From: Burkholderiaceae bacterium
GTDB taxonomy: Bacteria; Pseudomonadota; Gammaproteobacteria; Burkholderiales; Burkholderiaceae_B
Reading direction: 5' to 3'
Assembly: GCA_023653055.1 (NCBI GenBank)
Contig: JAMNXR010000010.1
Span: 1 to 64,000, forward strand
Length of the DNA: 64,000 bases
A program made the translations under genes and the position numbers. Shown here piece by piece: positions 20,380-28,351 of this stretch. How positions within the stretch are numbered: position 1 is the first letter of the stretch; every line of letters starts with the position of its first letter. The notes beneath the pieces were generated by a model. That model had not been told where the DNA came from. It ran no database searches and saw only the letters and a program-made list of their open reading frames with translations.

Positions 20380-20406
20380 TTAGCACTCATCGCAGTTGAG
20401 TGCTAA
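20380..20406 (-). promoter_or_regulatory. CIRCE operator (HrcA binding site) of groESL
   Basis: A perfect inverted repeat TTAGCACTC (20380-20388), 9-bp spacer, GAGTGCTAA (20398-20406). This is the exact CIRCE consensus bound by the HrcA repressor. It overlaps the downstream edge of the -10 element, the expected position for repression. hrcA is not in this window. Confidence 0.97.
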
Positions 20407-20434
20407 TTATAGGGGGTGTTTTGGGGATTTCAAG
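20406..20434 (-). promoter_or_regulatory. groESL promoter, sigma-70 with sigma-32-like features
   Basis: On the minus strand TTGAAA (20433-20428) and a perfect TATAAT (20411-20406) are separated by 16 bp. The same sequence reads CTTGAAA and, about 12 bp on, CCCCCTATAA, resembling the sigma-32 elements CTTGAA and CCCCAT-T. Both housekeeping and heat-shock RNA polymerase could start here. Confidence 0.75.
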
Positions 20435-20583
20435 TACTTGGGGTGTGAATTTGTAGAAATGAGGAGCTATGGAATGTTTAGGCTACTGGTGTTCCACAGC
20501 ACTTCTACGGCAATTGGAGCGTTTAGTTTTGCTGAGCAAAACATAAATCGCTCCACCTGCCTGCAATGAGGCTGTCAAAAAAA

Positions 20584-21387
20584 TCACTTTCGCGCCGCCC
20601 GACGAGCCGCCTTGGCCGCCATAAAGTCACCGACAATTTTCGCGTGCTCAGCCGTTTTGTGTGCAATCGCCTGATACGCAGCCGACAACTCCAACAAATT
20701 CGACAACGACGACGTCTGCCCCTCACGCAACAAACGCTTCGTCATTCGCACCGCAGGAGCAGAATTGACCGCCATTTTGCGCGCCAACGTCTGCGCTGTT
20801 GACAGTAACTCCTCGGCCGGCACCACACGCGAAACCATGCCCCAATCTAAGGCGGTCTTCGCATCGATCGCCTCACCCGTAAACGACATCTCTGCCGCAC
20901 GCGCCATCCCAATCACACGCGGTAAAAACCAAGCACCACCATCACCCGCCACGATCCCGACCTTGACGAAACTCTCGGCAAAGGTCGCTTGCTCCGACGC
21001 AATCCGCAAGTCACACATACACGCCAGATCACAGCCCGCTCCAATCGCTGGGCCATTGACCGCCGCAATGGTGGGCACCTCAATCTGATGGATCGCGAGA
21101 GGCAAGCGCTGAATGCCCTGCCGATACTCTTGGCGCAAGACCTCGCTACCGAAACCAGAACCAATCTGACGCTCCATTTCGTCGATTTTTCCGCCCGAGG
21201 AAAAAATCGGTCCGTTCGCCGTAATGATGACGGCACGCACGCTCGGATCATGTTCGATGCGATGACACGCCTCCAACATGGCCTCCACAATACCGGTCCC
21301 TGTTAAAGCATTGCGCGTCTCGGGGTGATTGAGCGTAAGTGTGACGACCCCTAAGTCGTCTTGGTCGTATTGGAGAACATCTGACAT
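20584..21387 (-). CDS. Enoyl-CoA hydratase/isomerase family protein
   Basis: A 267-aa crotonase-fold protein that hydrates or isomerises an acyl-CoA. The oxyanion-hole motif IFSSGGKIDEM (near residue 70) and the IAAVNGPAIGAGCDLACMCDLRIAS block (near 107) are clear, with an acidic residue in TFAESFVKVGIVAGDGG. The C-terminus is rich in Ala/Arg/Lys. The substrate is unknown. The tautomerase gene lies 37 bp upstream on the same strand, suggesting a small catabolic operon. Confidence 0.87.
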   Translation of the reverse strand: MSDVLQYDQDDLGVVTLTLNHPETRNALTGTGIVEAMLEACHRIEHDPSVRAVIITANGPIFSSGGKIDEMERQIGSGFGSEVLRQEYRQGIQRLPLAIHQIEVPTIAAVNGPAIGAGCDLACMCDLRIASEQATFAESFVKVGIVAGDGGAWFLPRVIGMARAAEMSFTGEAIDAKTALDWGMVSRVVPAEELLSTAQTLARKMAVNSAPAVRMTKRLLREGQTSSLSNLLELSAAYQAIAHKTAEHAKIVGDFMAAKAARRAARK

Positions 21388-21424
21388 AGCAGTTGAGCCT
21401 TATGAATCGTTAAATATGGGGAAA

Positions 21425-21799
21425 TCAGCGCCCTGCAGCCTTGGCGGTGATGCCGCCTGCCACACCAAAATCAGTCGCAGGGCGATCAAACAAGATCACA
21501 CGGATGTTTTGCTTGGACACACCGATCGCCTGCTCTGTCGCCTCAAACATCGCGGCAATCACAGCGGCTTTTTGATCCTCCGTCCGACCCCGGATCAATC
21601 CCACAGTAATCATGACCATTTCCTTGCCGATTTCTCCCGCAACAATGACGTGATCCGCAGGAATTTCCTGCAAAACAACGCGCACGGAAGCCAAGGGTGC
21701 GCCAATGCTATCGACCACAGATTGCGTCAGCTTTTTCAGCAAGTCAGTCTTTTTTGCGGCACTATGGCCCTGCAGAATTTGAACGTTGAGCATTGGCAT
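21425..21799 (-). CDS. Tandem 4-oxalocrotonate tautomerase-like protein
   Basis: A 124-aa protein made of two tautomerase-fold repeats, as in cis-CaaD-like members: residues 1-60 (PMLNVQILQGHSAAKKTDLL) and 61-124 (VMITVGLIRGRTEDQKAAV). Each has the short beta strand plus helix of 4-OT monomers. After removal of Met, Pro1 would be the catalytic base. It likely interconverts enol/keto forms or hydrates unsaturated acids. It probably works with the adjacent enoyl-CoA hydratase. Confidence 0.78.
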   Translation of the reverse strand: MPMLNVQILQGHSAAKKTDLLKKLTQSVVDSIGAPLASVRVVLQEIPADHVIVAGEIGKEMVMITVGLIRGRTEDQKAAVIAAMFEATEQAIGVSKQNIRVILFDRPATDFGVAGGITAKAAGR

Positions 21800-21877
21800 G
21801 ATGTGCTATCTTCCAAAAATGAGTTGAGAGGCCTGAATCTGTCAGGCGGTTGTCATTTATAAACCAAGTTTGCAAAC

Positions 21878-22273
21878 ATGTCCCCTCATCCTTCGAAACA
21901 TAAGAGCAAAGGCGGCTTTCGCAGAGTGTTTAAAGCAGGCGGCTACTCACTAAGCGGGCTGCGCGCCGCACTCCGTTATGAGGCCGCGTTCAGACAAGAG
22001 CTTTTGCTGGTGCTCATTTTGGCACCTATCGCGTTCTGGATCGGCCAAGGCGCTTTGCAGATCATCTTGCTGCTCAGCTCCTTAGTACTCGTATTGATTG
22101 TTGAGTTACTGAATTCCGCGATCGAAGCCGTTGCAGACGCCGTCACGCTAGAAAACAACGAACTGATCGGTCGCGCCAAAGATCTTGGCAGTGCTGCAGT
22201 CATGGTGAGCCTGCTTTTAGCAGTGGCCCTTTGGATCACGTTGCTGATCAACAAGTGGTACAACTTTTTTTAG
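21878..22273 (+). CDS. dgkA: Diacylglycerol kinase
   Basis: A 131-aa inner-membrane enzyme that phosphorylates diacylglycerol so it can re-enter phospholipid synthesis. Three membrane helices follow a basic amphipathic N-terminus. The conserved [14 protein letters not shown] and [18 protein letters not shown] stretches carry the catalytic acidic residues. The N-terminal extension [21 protein letters not shown] is usual in betaproteobacteria. pyrF follows. Confidence 0.93.
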   Translation: MSPHPSKHKSKGGFRRVFKAGGYSLSGLRAALRYEAAFRQELLLVLILAPIAFWIGQGALQIILLLSSLVLVLIVELLNSAIEAVADAVTLENNELIGRAKDLGSAAVMVSLLLAVALWITLLINKWYNFF

Positions 22274-22328
22274 CTTGTCCTTCTTTTTAGGCTCTAATAG
22301 CGTCAATGTTCATTTGCAAACTGTCGTC

Positions 22329-23144
22329 ATGTCCTTTATTCAAAAACTAAATGCTGCTTGGAAAAGCACCCAATCCCTCCTAATGGTGGGCCTAGACCCA
22401 GACTTGACGCGGATGCCCGCCGAACTGAAAGGTAAGCCAGACGAGATTTTTCAGTTTTGCAAACAAATTATTGATGCGACAGCGCCTTTTGTGTGCGGTT
22501 TCAAACCACAAATCGCCTACTTTTCTGCGGTCGGTGCTGAGCGACAGCTTGAGGATATCTGTGCTTATCTCAAGGAAAGCTACCCTCATCTCCCTATTGT
22601 GCTGGATGCCAAGCGAGGCGACATCGGTGCGACCGCGACCCAGTACGCGCAAGAAGCGTTCGGAAGATACAACGCAGATGCTGTCACGATCAGTCCCTAC
22701 CTAGGATCAGACTCAGTCGAACCCTATCTGGAATGGCAAGATCGTGGCGTCATCGTCTTGTGCCGGACGTCTAACCCTGGCGGTTCCGACTTGCAGTTTT
22801 TGGAAACGGATGGTGTGCCCTTGTATTTGCGTGTCGCAGACTTGGTCGCCAATAAGTGGAACAAAACAGGACAGTGCGGATTGGTGGTGGGCGCCACGTT
22901 TCCTAATGAGCTGGCGGCCGTGCGCCGCGCGGTCGGCGACAGCATTCCTCTGCTGGTGCCAGGGATTGGTGCTCAGGGTGGAGATATTGCGGCCACCTGC
23001 GCAGCAGGCTGTAATGCACAGAAAACCGGCATGATGATCAATTCGTCACGGGCTATTTTGTATGCAACAGGCCCCGGGCATTGGACAGAGGCCGCCGCTG
23101 CGGTTGCCCAGCAAACACGTGACGATATCAACGCACATCGCTAG
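22329..23144 (+). CDS. pyrF: Orotidine 5'-phosphate decarboxylase (type 2)
   Basis: Makes UMP from OMP, the last step of pyrimidine synthesis. The 271-aa size and the motif [17 protein letters not shown] (catalytic lysine) mark the longer type-2 PyrF. The phosphate-binding region [11 protein letters not shown] is at about residue 215. The ATG at 22329 gives the family N-terminus [10 protein letters not shown]; the longer frame from 22275 is not supported. It lies 55 bp after dgkA. Confidence 0.95.
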   Translation: MSFIQKLNAAWKSTQSLLMVGLDPDLTRMPAELKGKPDEIFQFCKQIIDATAPFVCGFKPQIAYFSAVGAERQLEDICAYLKESYPHLPIVLDAKRGDIGATATQYAQEAFGRYNADAVTISPYLGSDSVEPYLEWQDRGVIVLCRTSNPGGSDLQFLETDGVPLYLRVADLVANKWNKTGQCGLVVGATFPNELAAVRRAVGDSIPLLVPGIGAQGGDIAATCAAGCNAQKTGMMINSSRAILYATGPGHWTEAAAAVAQQTRDDINAHR

Positions 23145-23162
23145 GATGTGGCCTGAAAAGAC

Positions 23163-23660
23163 CTAGGGTAGCAAGCGACAGGCAAACTGCAGGGAAAAAG
23201 CAACCGAGGCGTCTCGTACGGCATCGCGGTCGCCTTGAAAAATCTGTGAGGTTGCGTGCACAATCACACCCGACGGTGCGCGCTGCGCAAAACCAAACCA
23301 CACCAAACCAACTGGCTTCGTTGCAGTACCGCCCCCTGGTCCCGCGATCCCTGTCGTGGTTAATGCCAGCGTGGCACGCGGTGCCATCGCCAACACACCC
23401 GCGGCCATTTGTCGGGCGACCTCTTCACTCACGGCACCAAACTCATCCAGGGTTTCGCGTGCGACACCGAGCTGAGCGTGTTTTGCCATATTGCTATAGG
23501 TCACCCAACCTTGATCAAACCAAACGCTTGAGCCCGGCACGGCCGTCACAGCACCCGACAACAGTCCGCCTGTGCAGGACTCAGCGGTTGCTAGCCATCC
23601 GTGACGGGCGAGTAGTAACTGACCCAGTTGGGCAGCTAGGGCACGCGAATCATTTTGCAT
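23163..23660 (-). CDS. pncC: Nicotinamide-nucleotide amidase (CinA C-terminal domain type)
   Basis: Converts nicotinamide mononucleotide to nicotinate mononucleotide in pyridine-nucleotide salvage. The 165-aa protein is the stand-alone CinA-C domain with TAESCTGGLLSGAVTAVPGSS (serine region, residue 21 on) and TGIAGPGGGTATKPVGLVW. It follows pgpA by 22 bp on the same strand, as is common in proteobacteria, and converges with pyrF. Confidence 0.93.
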   Translation of the reverse strand: MQNDSRALAAQLGQLLLARHGWLATAESCTGGLLSGAVTAVPGSSVWFDQGWVTYSNMAKHAQLGVARETLDEFGAVSEEVARQMAAGVLAMAPRATLALTTTGIAGPGGGTATKPVGLVWFGFAQRAPSGVIVHATSQIFQGDRDAVRDASVAFSLQFACRLLP

Positions 23661-23682
23661 ACATTTTCTCTATAGTTTGAAG

Positions 23683-24207
23683 TTAGGAGAAATACATCGC
23701 AGGGCCAAAGCGCACAAGCAGCGCCATCACAATCAGCGTGTATACGGCCGCCAACAAATCATCGACCATCACACCAATGCCACCTTTGAAACGCGCATCG
23801 ACTTGACGGATGGGTGGGGGTTTGACCGTATCGAAAATTCTAAAGAGGACAAAGGCAATGCTCTGCGCCACCCATGAGCCGGGCACCAGCCACAACACGA
23901 GCCAAAAGGCCACAAATTCATCCCAAACGATGCCGACATGATCTTGCACGCCCATCGCCTGACTGACACGCTGAGCCGCCCAGCAACCGTATATAAAACA
24001 TAGGAACAAAAACAGTCCCATCGTCAGGTTGCTGACGCCTGGGGAGACAAAGACCCAAAGCAACCAGGCCAGCAACGTCCCCCAAGTTCCGGAACCGGGG
24101 CGAATCAAGCCCGAGCCAAACCCAAACATCAGGATGCGACCGGGATCAGAAAACACCCAGCGCAAGCTCGGCCATGTGGTGCGATGCCTCGTCGAAACAC
24201 CCGTCAT
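23683..24207 (-). CDS. pgpA: Phosphatidylglycerophosphatase A
   Basis: Inner-membrane phosphatase that makes phosphatidylglycerol. The 175-aa protein has the PgpA N-terminal motif FGFGSGLIRPGSGTWGTL, several hydrophobic helices and the acidic motif VGIVWDEFVAFW near residue 100. The start at 24207 lies one base past the thiL stop (TAATATG) with GGAAA upstream, so it is coupled to thiL. Confidence 0.93.
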   Translation of the reverse strand: MTGVSTRHRTTWPSLRWVFSDPGRILMFGFGSGLIRPGSGTWGTLLAWLLWVFVSPGVSNLTMGLFLFLCFIYGCWAAQRVSQAMGVQDHVGIVWDEFVAFWLVLWLVPGSWVAQSIAFVLFRIFDTVKPPPIRQVDARFKGGIGVMVDDLLAAVYTLIVMALLVRFGPAMYFS

Positions 24208-24208
24208 A

Positions 24209-25198
24209 TTATTTCCGGAAATGGTCAAAGCCTTGCGGCAGAGGTTCAATGCACTGACCTGCGTCATCCATCACACGCAGTCCCGTACCCGCGATGATTT
24301 GGCCGATCCGCGTCAAGGGTACCCCTGCCTCAAGCCCAATGCGCTCAAAATTATCCCGCTGGTCCTCTGCTGCCGTGAGGCACAACTCGTATACGTCTCC
24401 GCCTGCTAACACGGCATGCCGGCGATCCGCCTGGGAGAGCTGCGCAAGCGCGGGGTGAACGGGCAACAGACGCCCATCAATGCGTGCGCCAACGCCACTC
24501 GCTTGAAGAATATGGCCCAAGTCCTGCAACAAGCCATCAGAAATATCAATCGCCGCATGCGTATGTGCCGCAAGGCGACGACCTAAAAATACGCGAGGGT
24601 TCGGACACTCAAGCGACGCGCGTGTTTGCGCAAGCAGGCTGCCCTCGAGACCAAACAGCCCTTGGCTTGAATCGTCTTTCAAAGACCCAGCCAAAATCCG
24701 GTAGGCCACGTCCGCAGCCCCGAGTTGTCCAGATACCCAGATGTCGTCACCGACTTTAGCGGCGTTACGTCGCATCGCTTGAGTGGGATTGATCTCACCA
24801 AACACCGTGACGCTGATGGCAATGCCGTGTTCACTGCGTGTCGTGTCCCCACCAATCAGCGCACAGCCATGTTGATCCGCGAGGGCATAAAACCCATCGG
24901 CGAACCGCGCGACCCAAGACTCGTCAAAACTTGGCAAAGCCAAACCTAATAAGCACGCGATGGGTTTTGCGCCCATGGCAGCTAAATCAGACAGGTTCAC
25001 GGCAAGAGACTTGTGCCCTAGCGTAAAGGCGTCTACATCTGGGAAAAAGTGTCGGCCCTCGAGCAACAAATCCTTGCTGGTCGCTAACTCTAGGCCAGGT
25101 GCGATCCGAAACAACGCGCAATCGTCCCCTCCACCCAGCATCCCGGCGGGAACGGGGCGCTTAAAAAAGCGAGAGATCAGATCGAATTCGGACGCCAC
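24209..25198 (-). CDS. thiL: Thiamine-monophosphate kinase
   Basis: Phosphorylates thiamine monophosphate to the active cofactor thiamine diphosphate. The 329-aa protein shows SEFDLISRFF at the N-terminus, the GGDDCALF metal site near residue 24 and GGDTTRSEHGIAISVTVFG near residue 117. The clustering with nusB, ribH and pgpA is the classic nusB-thiL-pgpA arrangement. A thiamine-diphosphate enzyme is encoded at 40014-41684. Confidence 0.95.
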   Translation of the reverse strand: MASEFDLISRFFKRPVPAGMLGGGDDCALFRIAPGLELATSKDLLLEGRHFFPDVDAFTLGHKSLAVNLSDLAAMGAKPIACLLGLALPSFDESWVARFADGFYALADQHGCALIGGDTTRSEHGIAISVTVFGEINPTQAMRRNAAKVGDDIWVSGQLGAADVAYRILAGSLKDDSSQGLFGLEGSLLAQTRASLECPNPRVFLGRRLAAHTHAAIDISDGLLQDLGHILQASGVGARIDGRLLPVHPALAQLSQADRRHAVLAGGDVYELCLTAAEDQRDNFERIGLEAGVPLTRIGQIIAGTGLRVMDDAGQCIEPLPQGFDHFRK

Positions 25199-25212
25199 GT
25201 TTACGGTTGCGC

Positions 25213-25665
25213 TTAGCGGCGGGCAGATGCCCGAACCTCGGTTGAACGGACCTCCGCAGCCAATTTATCGAGCACGCCGTTGACAAACTTAAAGCCATCC
25301 GTGCCGCCAAAGGACTTGGCAAGCTCGACCGCTTCGTTGATTGCCACGCGATAAGGCACGTCAATTTGATGGACCAGCTCAAAGCTACCGATCAGCAAAA
25401 TGCCATGCTCAATCGGAGAAAGCTCTGCGAGTGGGCGATCCACAAAAGGTGAAAACTTTTCACGCAACGCAGGCGCTTCGTTCATGGCACCATGCAACAG
25501 CGTTTGAAACCACACGACATCGGCCTGATCGAACTCATCCTCATCGCGCAGATGTGCTTCGATTGCGCCCGCATCCTGAAGACTCTCGGTATCGCGCACC
25601 AACCAGGCATACAAGCCCTGCAAGGCCAACTCGCGCGCACGTCGGCGTGCGCTACGGGGAGGCAT
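25213..25665 (-). CDS. nusB: Transcription antitermination protein NusB
   Basis: Binds boxA RNA with NusE (S10) to allow rRNA antitermination. The NusB fold begins at [16 protein letters not shown] and ends with [14 protein letters not shown]. Start uncertain: ATG at 25665 gives 150 aa, 10 bp after the ribH stop, with only a weak AGG site. An upstream GTG at 25707, inside the ribH coding tail, would give 164 aa, nearer the common length. Confidence 0.92.
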   Translation of the reverse strand: MPPRSARRRARELALQGLYAWLVRDTESLQDAGAIEAHLRDEDEFDQADVVWFQTLLHGAMNEAPALREKFSPFVDRPLAELSPIEHGILLIGSFELVHQIDVPYRVAINEAVELAKSFGGTDGFKFVNGVLDKLAAEVRSTEVRASARR

Positions 25666-25675
25666 TACCTGAGCG

Positions 25676-26197
25676 TTATCGTCTTGCTGGGGCTTGTTCA
25701 AGATCACCGTCCTCTTCTTCGTCGTCTTCGTCTGCTTCGGGCTCAAGAGACGCCACCAGATTGGCCATTTCAACGGCGCACTGGGCGCAATCACGGCCCT
25801 TGTCGGCGGCACGCGCTTCGGCTTGCTCATCCGTTTCAGTCGTCAGGACACCGTTGGCAACAGGAATACCTGTTTCGAGTGCCACACGTGCAATGGCTGA
25901 AGCGCTTTCGTTACTCACAATCTCAAAGTGATAGGTCTCACCACGGATGACAGCACCCAAGGCAATCAACGCGTCAAATTCAAATGTTTCAGCCATGCGT
26001 GCCAAGGTGACGCCTAGCTCAAGGGCGCCAGGCACCGTCACCACCATGATGTCGCGTTCGTCGACACCAAGACTTTCAAGCTCTTGCAAGCACGCATCGA
26101 GTTCGATCAGACCAATGTCTTCGTTAAATCGGGCACGCACAATTCCGATATGCAGGCCCTCGCCATTCATGTCAGGGGTCAGGGTATATGGGCTCAT
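25676..26197 (-). CDS. ribH: 6,7-dimethyl-8-ribityllumazine synthase
   Basis: Penultimate step of riboflavin synthesis. The 173-aa protein has [26 protein letters not shown] and [19 protein letters not shown], all hallmarks of the family. The start at 26197 follows the ribBA-like gene by 10 bp. Compared with the usual roughly 155 aa, it carries a C-terminal extension of about 20 residues that is extremely acidic ([16 protein letters not shown]). Confidence 0.95.
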   Translation of the reverse strand: MSPYTLTPDMNGEGLHIGIVRARFNEDIGLIELDACLQELESLGVDERDIMVVTVPGALELGVTLARMAETFEFDALIALGAVIRGETYHFEIVSNESASAIARVALETGIPVANGVLTTETDEQAEARAADKGRDCAQCAVEMANLVASLEPEADEDDEEEDGDLEQAPARR

Positions 26198-26207
26198 GAT
26201 GTGCTTC

Positions 26208-27383
26208 CTATGTGTTGCGGGTGGGAGGTTGGTGATCGTAACCGGTGACGTCGAGACCAAAGCCAGGCATGATACTTGGCATTTTTCTGGGTCTCGCCAG
26301 CAAACGCATCTGCCCGACGTTGAGGTCACGCAAGATTTGTGCCCCCATTCCGTAAGTGCGCAGATCCATCCGGCCGGATTCACGTTTAACGCGGGCAGGC
26401 GCATCGCTTGGCGAGGCCGTCATTTGTTCAAAAAGATGGCTTGAAGAGCCTTGGCAATTGAGAAATACCATCACGCCCGCTTCGGTTTCGCGGATCGCGC
26501 GCAGCGCCTCGGCCACACCCCAGCTATGGCCGGGGCTTTGAACGTCAATCAGATCAAGAATAGAGGTAGGCTCATGCACGCGCACGAGTGTCTCGCGGCG
26601 GGGGTCTACTTGGCCATGCACTAAAGCCAAGTGCGGGTTACCCGCCACGGTATCGCGGTAGGCAATCATCTTGAACTCACCCCAAGGCGTCTGCACTTGG
26701 CGCTCGCTGACACGCTCAATAACCGACTCGTGCTCATTGCGATATTGGATCAAGTCGGCAATCGTGCCGATTTTTAAATTGTGCGTCCGACCGTAATCAA
26801 TCAAATCGGGAAGTCGGGCCATCGTGCCATCAGGTTTCAAAATTTCACAAATGACCGCAGCGGGGGTCAAGCCCGCCATGGCGGTCAGATCGCAGCCGGC
26901 CTCAGTGTGACCCGCACGCACCAACACGCCACCGGCAACAGCCTGCAATGGAAAAATATGTCCGGGCTGCACAAGATCAGTGGCCTTGGCATCGCGCGCA
27001 ACAGCAACTCGCACGGTCCTTGCGCGATCCGCGACAGAAATACCTGTTTCTACGCCCTCTGCGGCTTCGATCGACACTGTGAAGTTAGTGCCGTAGGCTG
27101 TCCCATTTCGATTGGACATCAAGGGCAACTCGAGTTGGCGGCAACGTTCTTCGGTGAGCGTCAGACACACGAGCCCCCGCCCATGCGTCACCATAAAATT
27201 GATCGCCTCAGGCGTGACGAACTCAGCCGCCATGACCAGATCACCTTCGTTTTCCCGGTCTTCTTCGTCAACCAAAATCACCATGCGTCCCATTTTGAGC
27301 TCAGAAATAATCTCAGAGACAGGAGAGATCGCGGCCGCAAGGTCGGCGTCGAGTGATGGTACTGAAGAAAGTTTGGCAGACAT
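26208..27383 (-). CDS. ribB: 3,4-dihydroxy-2-butanone 4-phosphate synthase with degenerate GTP cyclohydrolase II domain (RibBX-type)
   Basis: Converts ribulose 5-phosphate to the 4-carbon riboflavin precursor. Residues 1-215 are a complete DHBP synthase, with [24 protein letters not shown] and [14 protein letters not shown]. Residues 220-391 align with GTP cyclohydrolase II, but where active enzymes have the zinc motif ECLTGDxxxSxRCDCG this protein reads [19 protein letters not shown], lacking all three cysteines. Only the RibB activity is expected. This form is known as RibBX in other proteobacteria. Start 27383 (MSAKLSSVP); 391 aa. First gene of ribB-ribH-nusB-thiL-pgpA-pncC. Confidence 0.92.
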   Translation of the reverse strand: MSAKLSSVPSLDADLAAAISPVSEIISELKMGRMVILVDEEDRENEGDLVMAAEFVTPEAINFMVTHGRGLVCLTLTEERCRQLELPLMSNRNGTAYGTNFTVSIEAAEGVETGISVADRARTVRVAVARDAKATDLVQPGHIFPLQAVAGGVLVRAGHTEAGCDLTAMAGLTPAAVICEILKPDGTMARLPDLIDYGRTHNLKIGTIADLIQYRNEHESVIERVSERQVQTPWGEFKMIAYRDTVAGNPHLALVHGQVDPRRETLVRVHEPTSILDLIDVQSPGHSWGVAEALRAIRETEAGVMVFLNCQGSSSHLFEQMTASPSDAPARVKRESGRMDLRTYGMGAQILRDLNVGQMRLLARPRKMPSIMPGFGLDVTGYDHQPPTRNT

Positions 27384-27509
27384 GATGGCGTTATGCTGAG
27401 ACACATGTAAAAGCCTATTATAGAATCCCCAGACCAAAGCACACCGAGAATCCTTGCATTGACCCGCTAGGTGCGCGTTGAATTTATATTTTTCACTCTT
27501 GGCGCAGAA

Positions 27510-28319
27510 ATGCCTATGCAACCGCTCAAAGACCTTTCTGCCCCCAAAGCCGCCAAGATTCGCTTTGTTCTAAGTGATATTGACGACACCATCACGACAG
27601 AAGGACGCCTCACGAGTCGCGCCTACGCTGCGCTCGAACAAATGACCGCTGCCGGCATTGTGGTGATTCCTATTACAGGCCGCCCCGCAGGCTGGTGCGA
27701 TCACATTGCCCGAATGTGGCCCGTTTTTGCAGTGGTTGGAGAAAATGGTGCGTTTTACATGCGTTACGACCCTCTGGCCAAGAAAATGTTCTCTCATTAT
27801 TTTGCTCAGGCGAGCCAAAGGCAAATTAACCGCCAAAAATTGAACGATCTTTCTGCGCATATCTTGCATGAAGTGCCCGGATGCGGGCTTGCGAGTGATC
27901 AAAACTACCGAGAAGCGGATGTAGCAATCGATTTTTGTGAAGATGTCACACCTTTAGACGAAGCTCAGGTACAAAGGATCGTAGAGTTGTTTCAACACGC
28001 TGGCGCGCAAGCCAAAGTGAGTTCGATTCATGTGAATGGCTGGTTTGGGCATTATGACAAGCTGTCCATGACCAAGACATTATTTGCGCGGGAGTGGGGT
28101 CTGGATTTGCATGCACAGCGCGATTCAGTACTTTTTGTTGGCGACTCCCCCAACGACGAGCCCATGTTTGAATTTTTTGATTATTCCGTAGGCGTCGCAA
28201 ATATCGAAAGTCAGCTGCATCGACTCAAACACCCGCCAAAGTTTGTGACGCCGTCCAAAGGTGGCGAGGGTTTTGTTGATGTAGCGCAATACTTGCTGAG
28301 CGCGAAAGGTTTAAAATAA
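27510..28319 (+). CDS. HAD-superfamily (IIB/Cof-like) sugar-phosphate phosphatase
   Basis: A HAD hydrolase of about 269 aa. Motif I is FVLSDIDDTIT (nucleophile Asp), motif II PITGRPAGW, motif III includes the lysine in HYDKLSMTK, and motif IV is FVGDSPNDEPMF. The cap domain between motifs II and III puts it with type IIB phosphatases such as those acting on sugar phosphates. The exact substrate is unknown. The ATG at 27510 is chosen over the GTG at 27471; ATG 27516 is also possible. It is followed by the CYTH-CHAD gene after 32 bp. Confidence 0.82.
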   Translation: MPMQPLKDLSAPKAAKIRFVLSDIDDTITTEGRLTSRAYAALEQMTAAGIVVIPITGRPAGWCDHIARMWPVFAVVGENGAFYMRYDPLAKKMFSHYFAQASQRQINRQKLNDLSAHILHEVPGCGLASDQNYREADVAIDFCEDVTPLDEAQVQRIVELFQHAGAQAKVSSIHVNGWFGHYDKLSMTKTLFAREWGLDLHAQRDSVLFVGDSPNDEPMFEFFDYSVGVANIESQLHRLKHPPKFVTPSKGGEGFVDVAQYLLSAKGLK

Positions 28320-28351
28320 ACCCACAGACTTCGGTCTTAAGGGGAGCGGCT

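Noticed and set aside
27384-27509. FMN riboswitch upstream of the riboflavin genes
   Set aside because: The 126-bp gap is too short and shows none of the conserved RFN segments.
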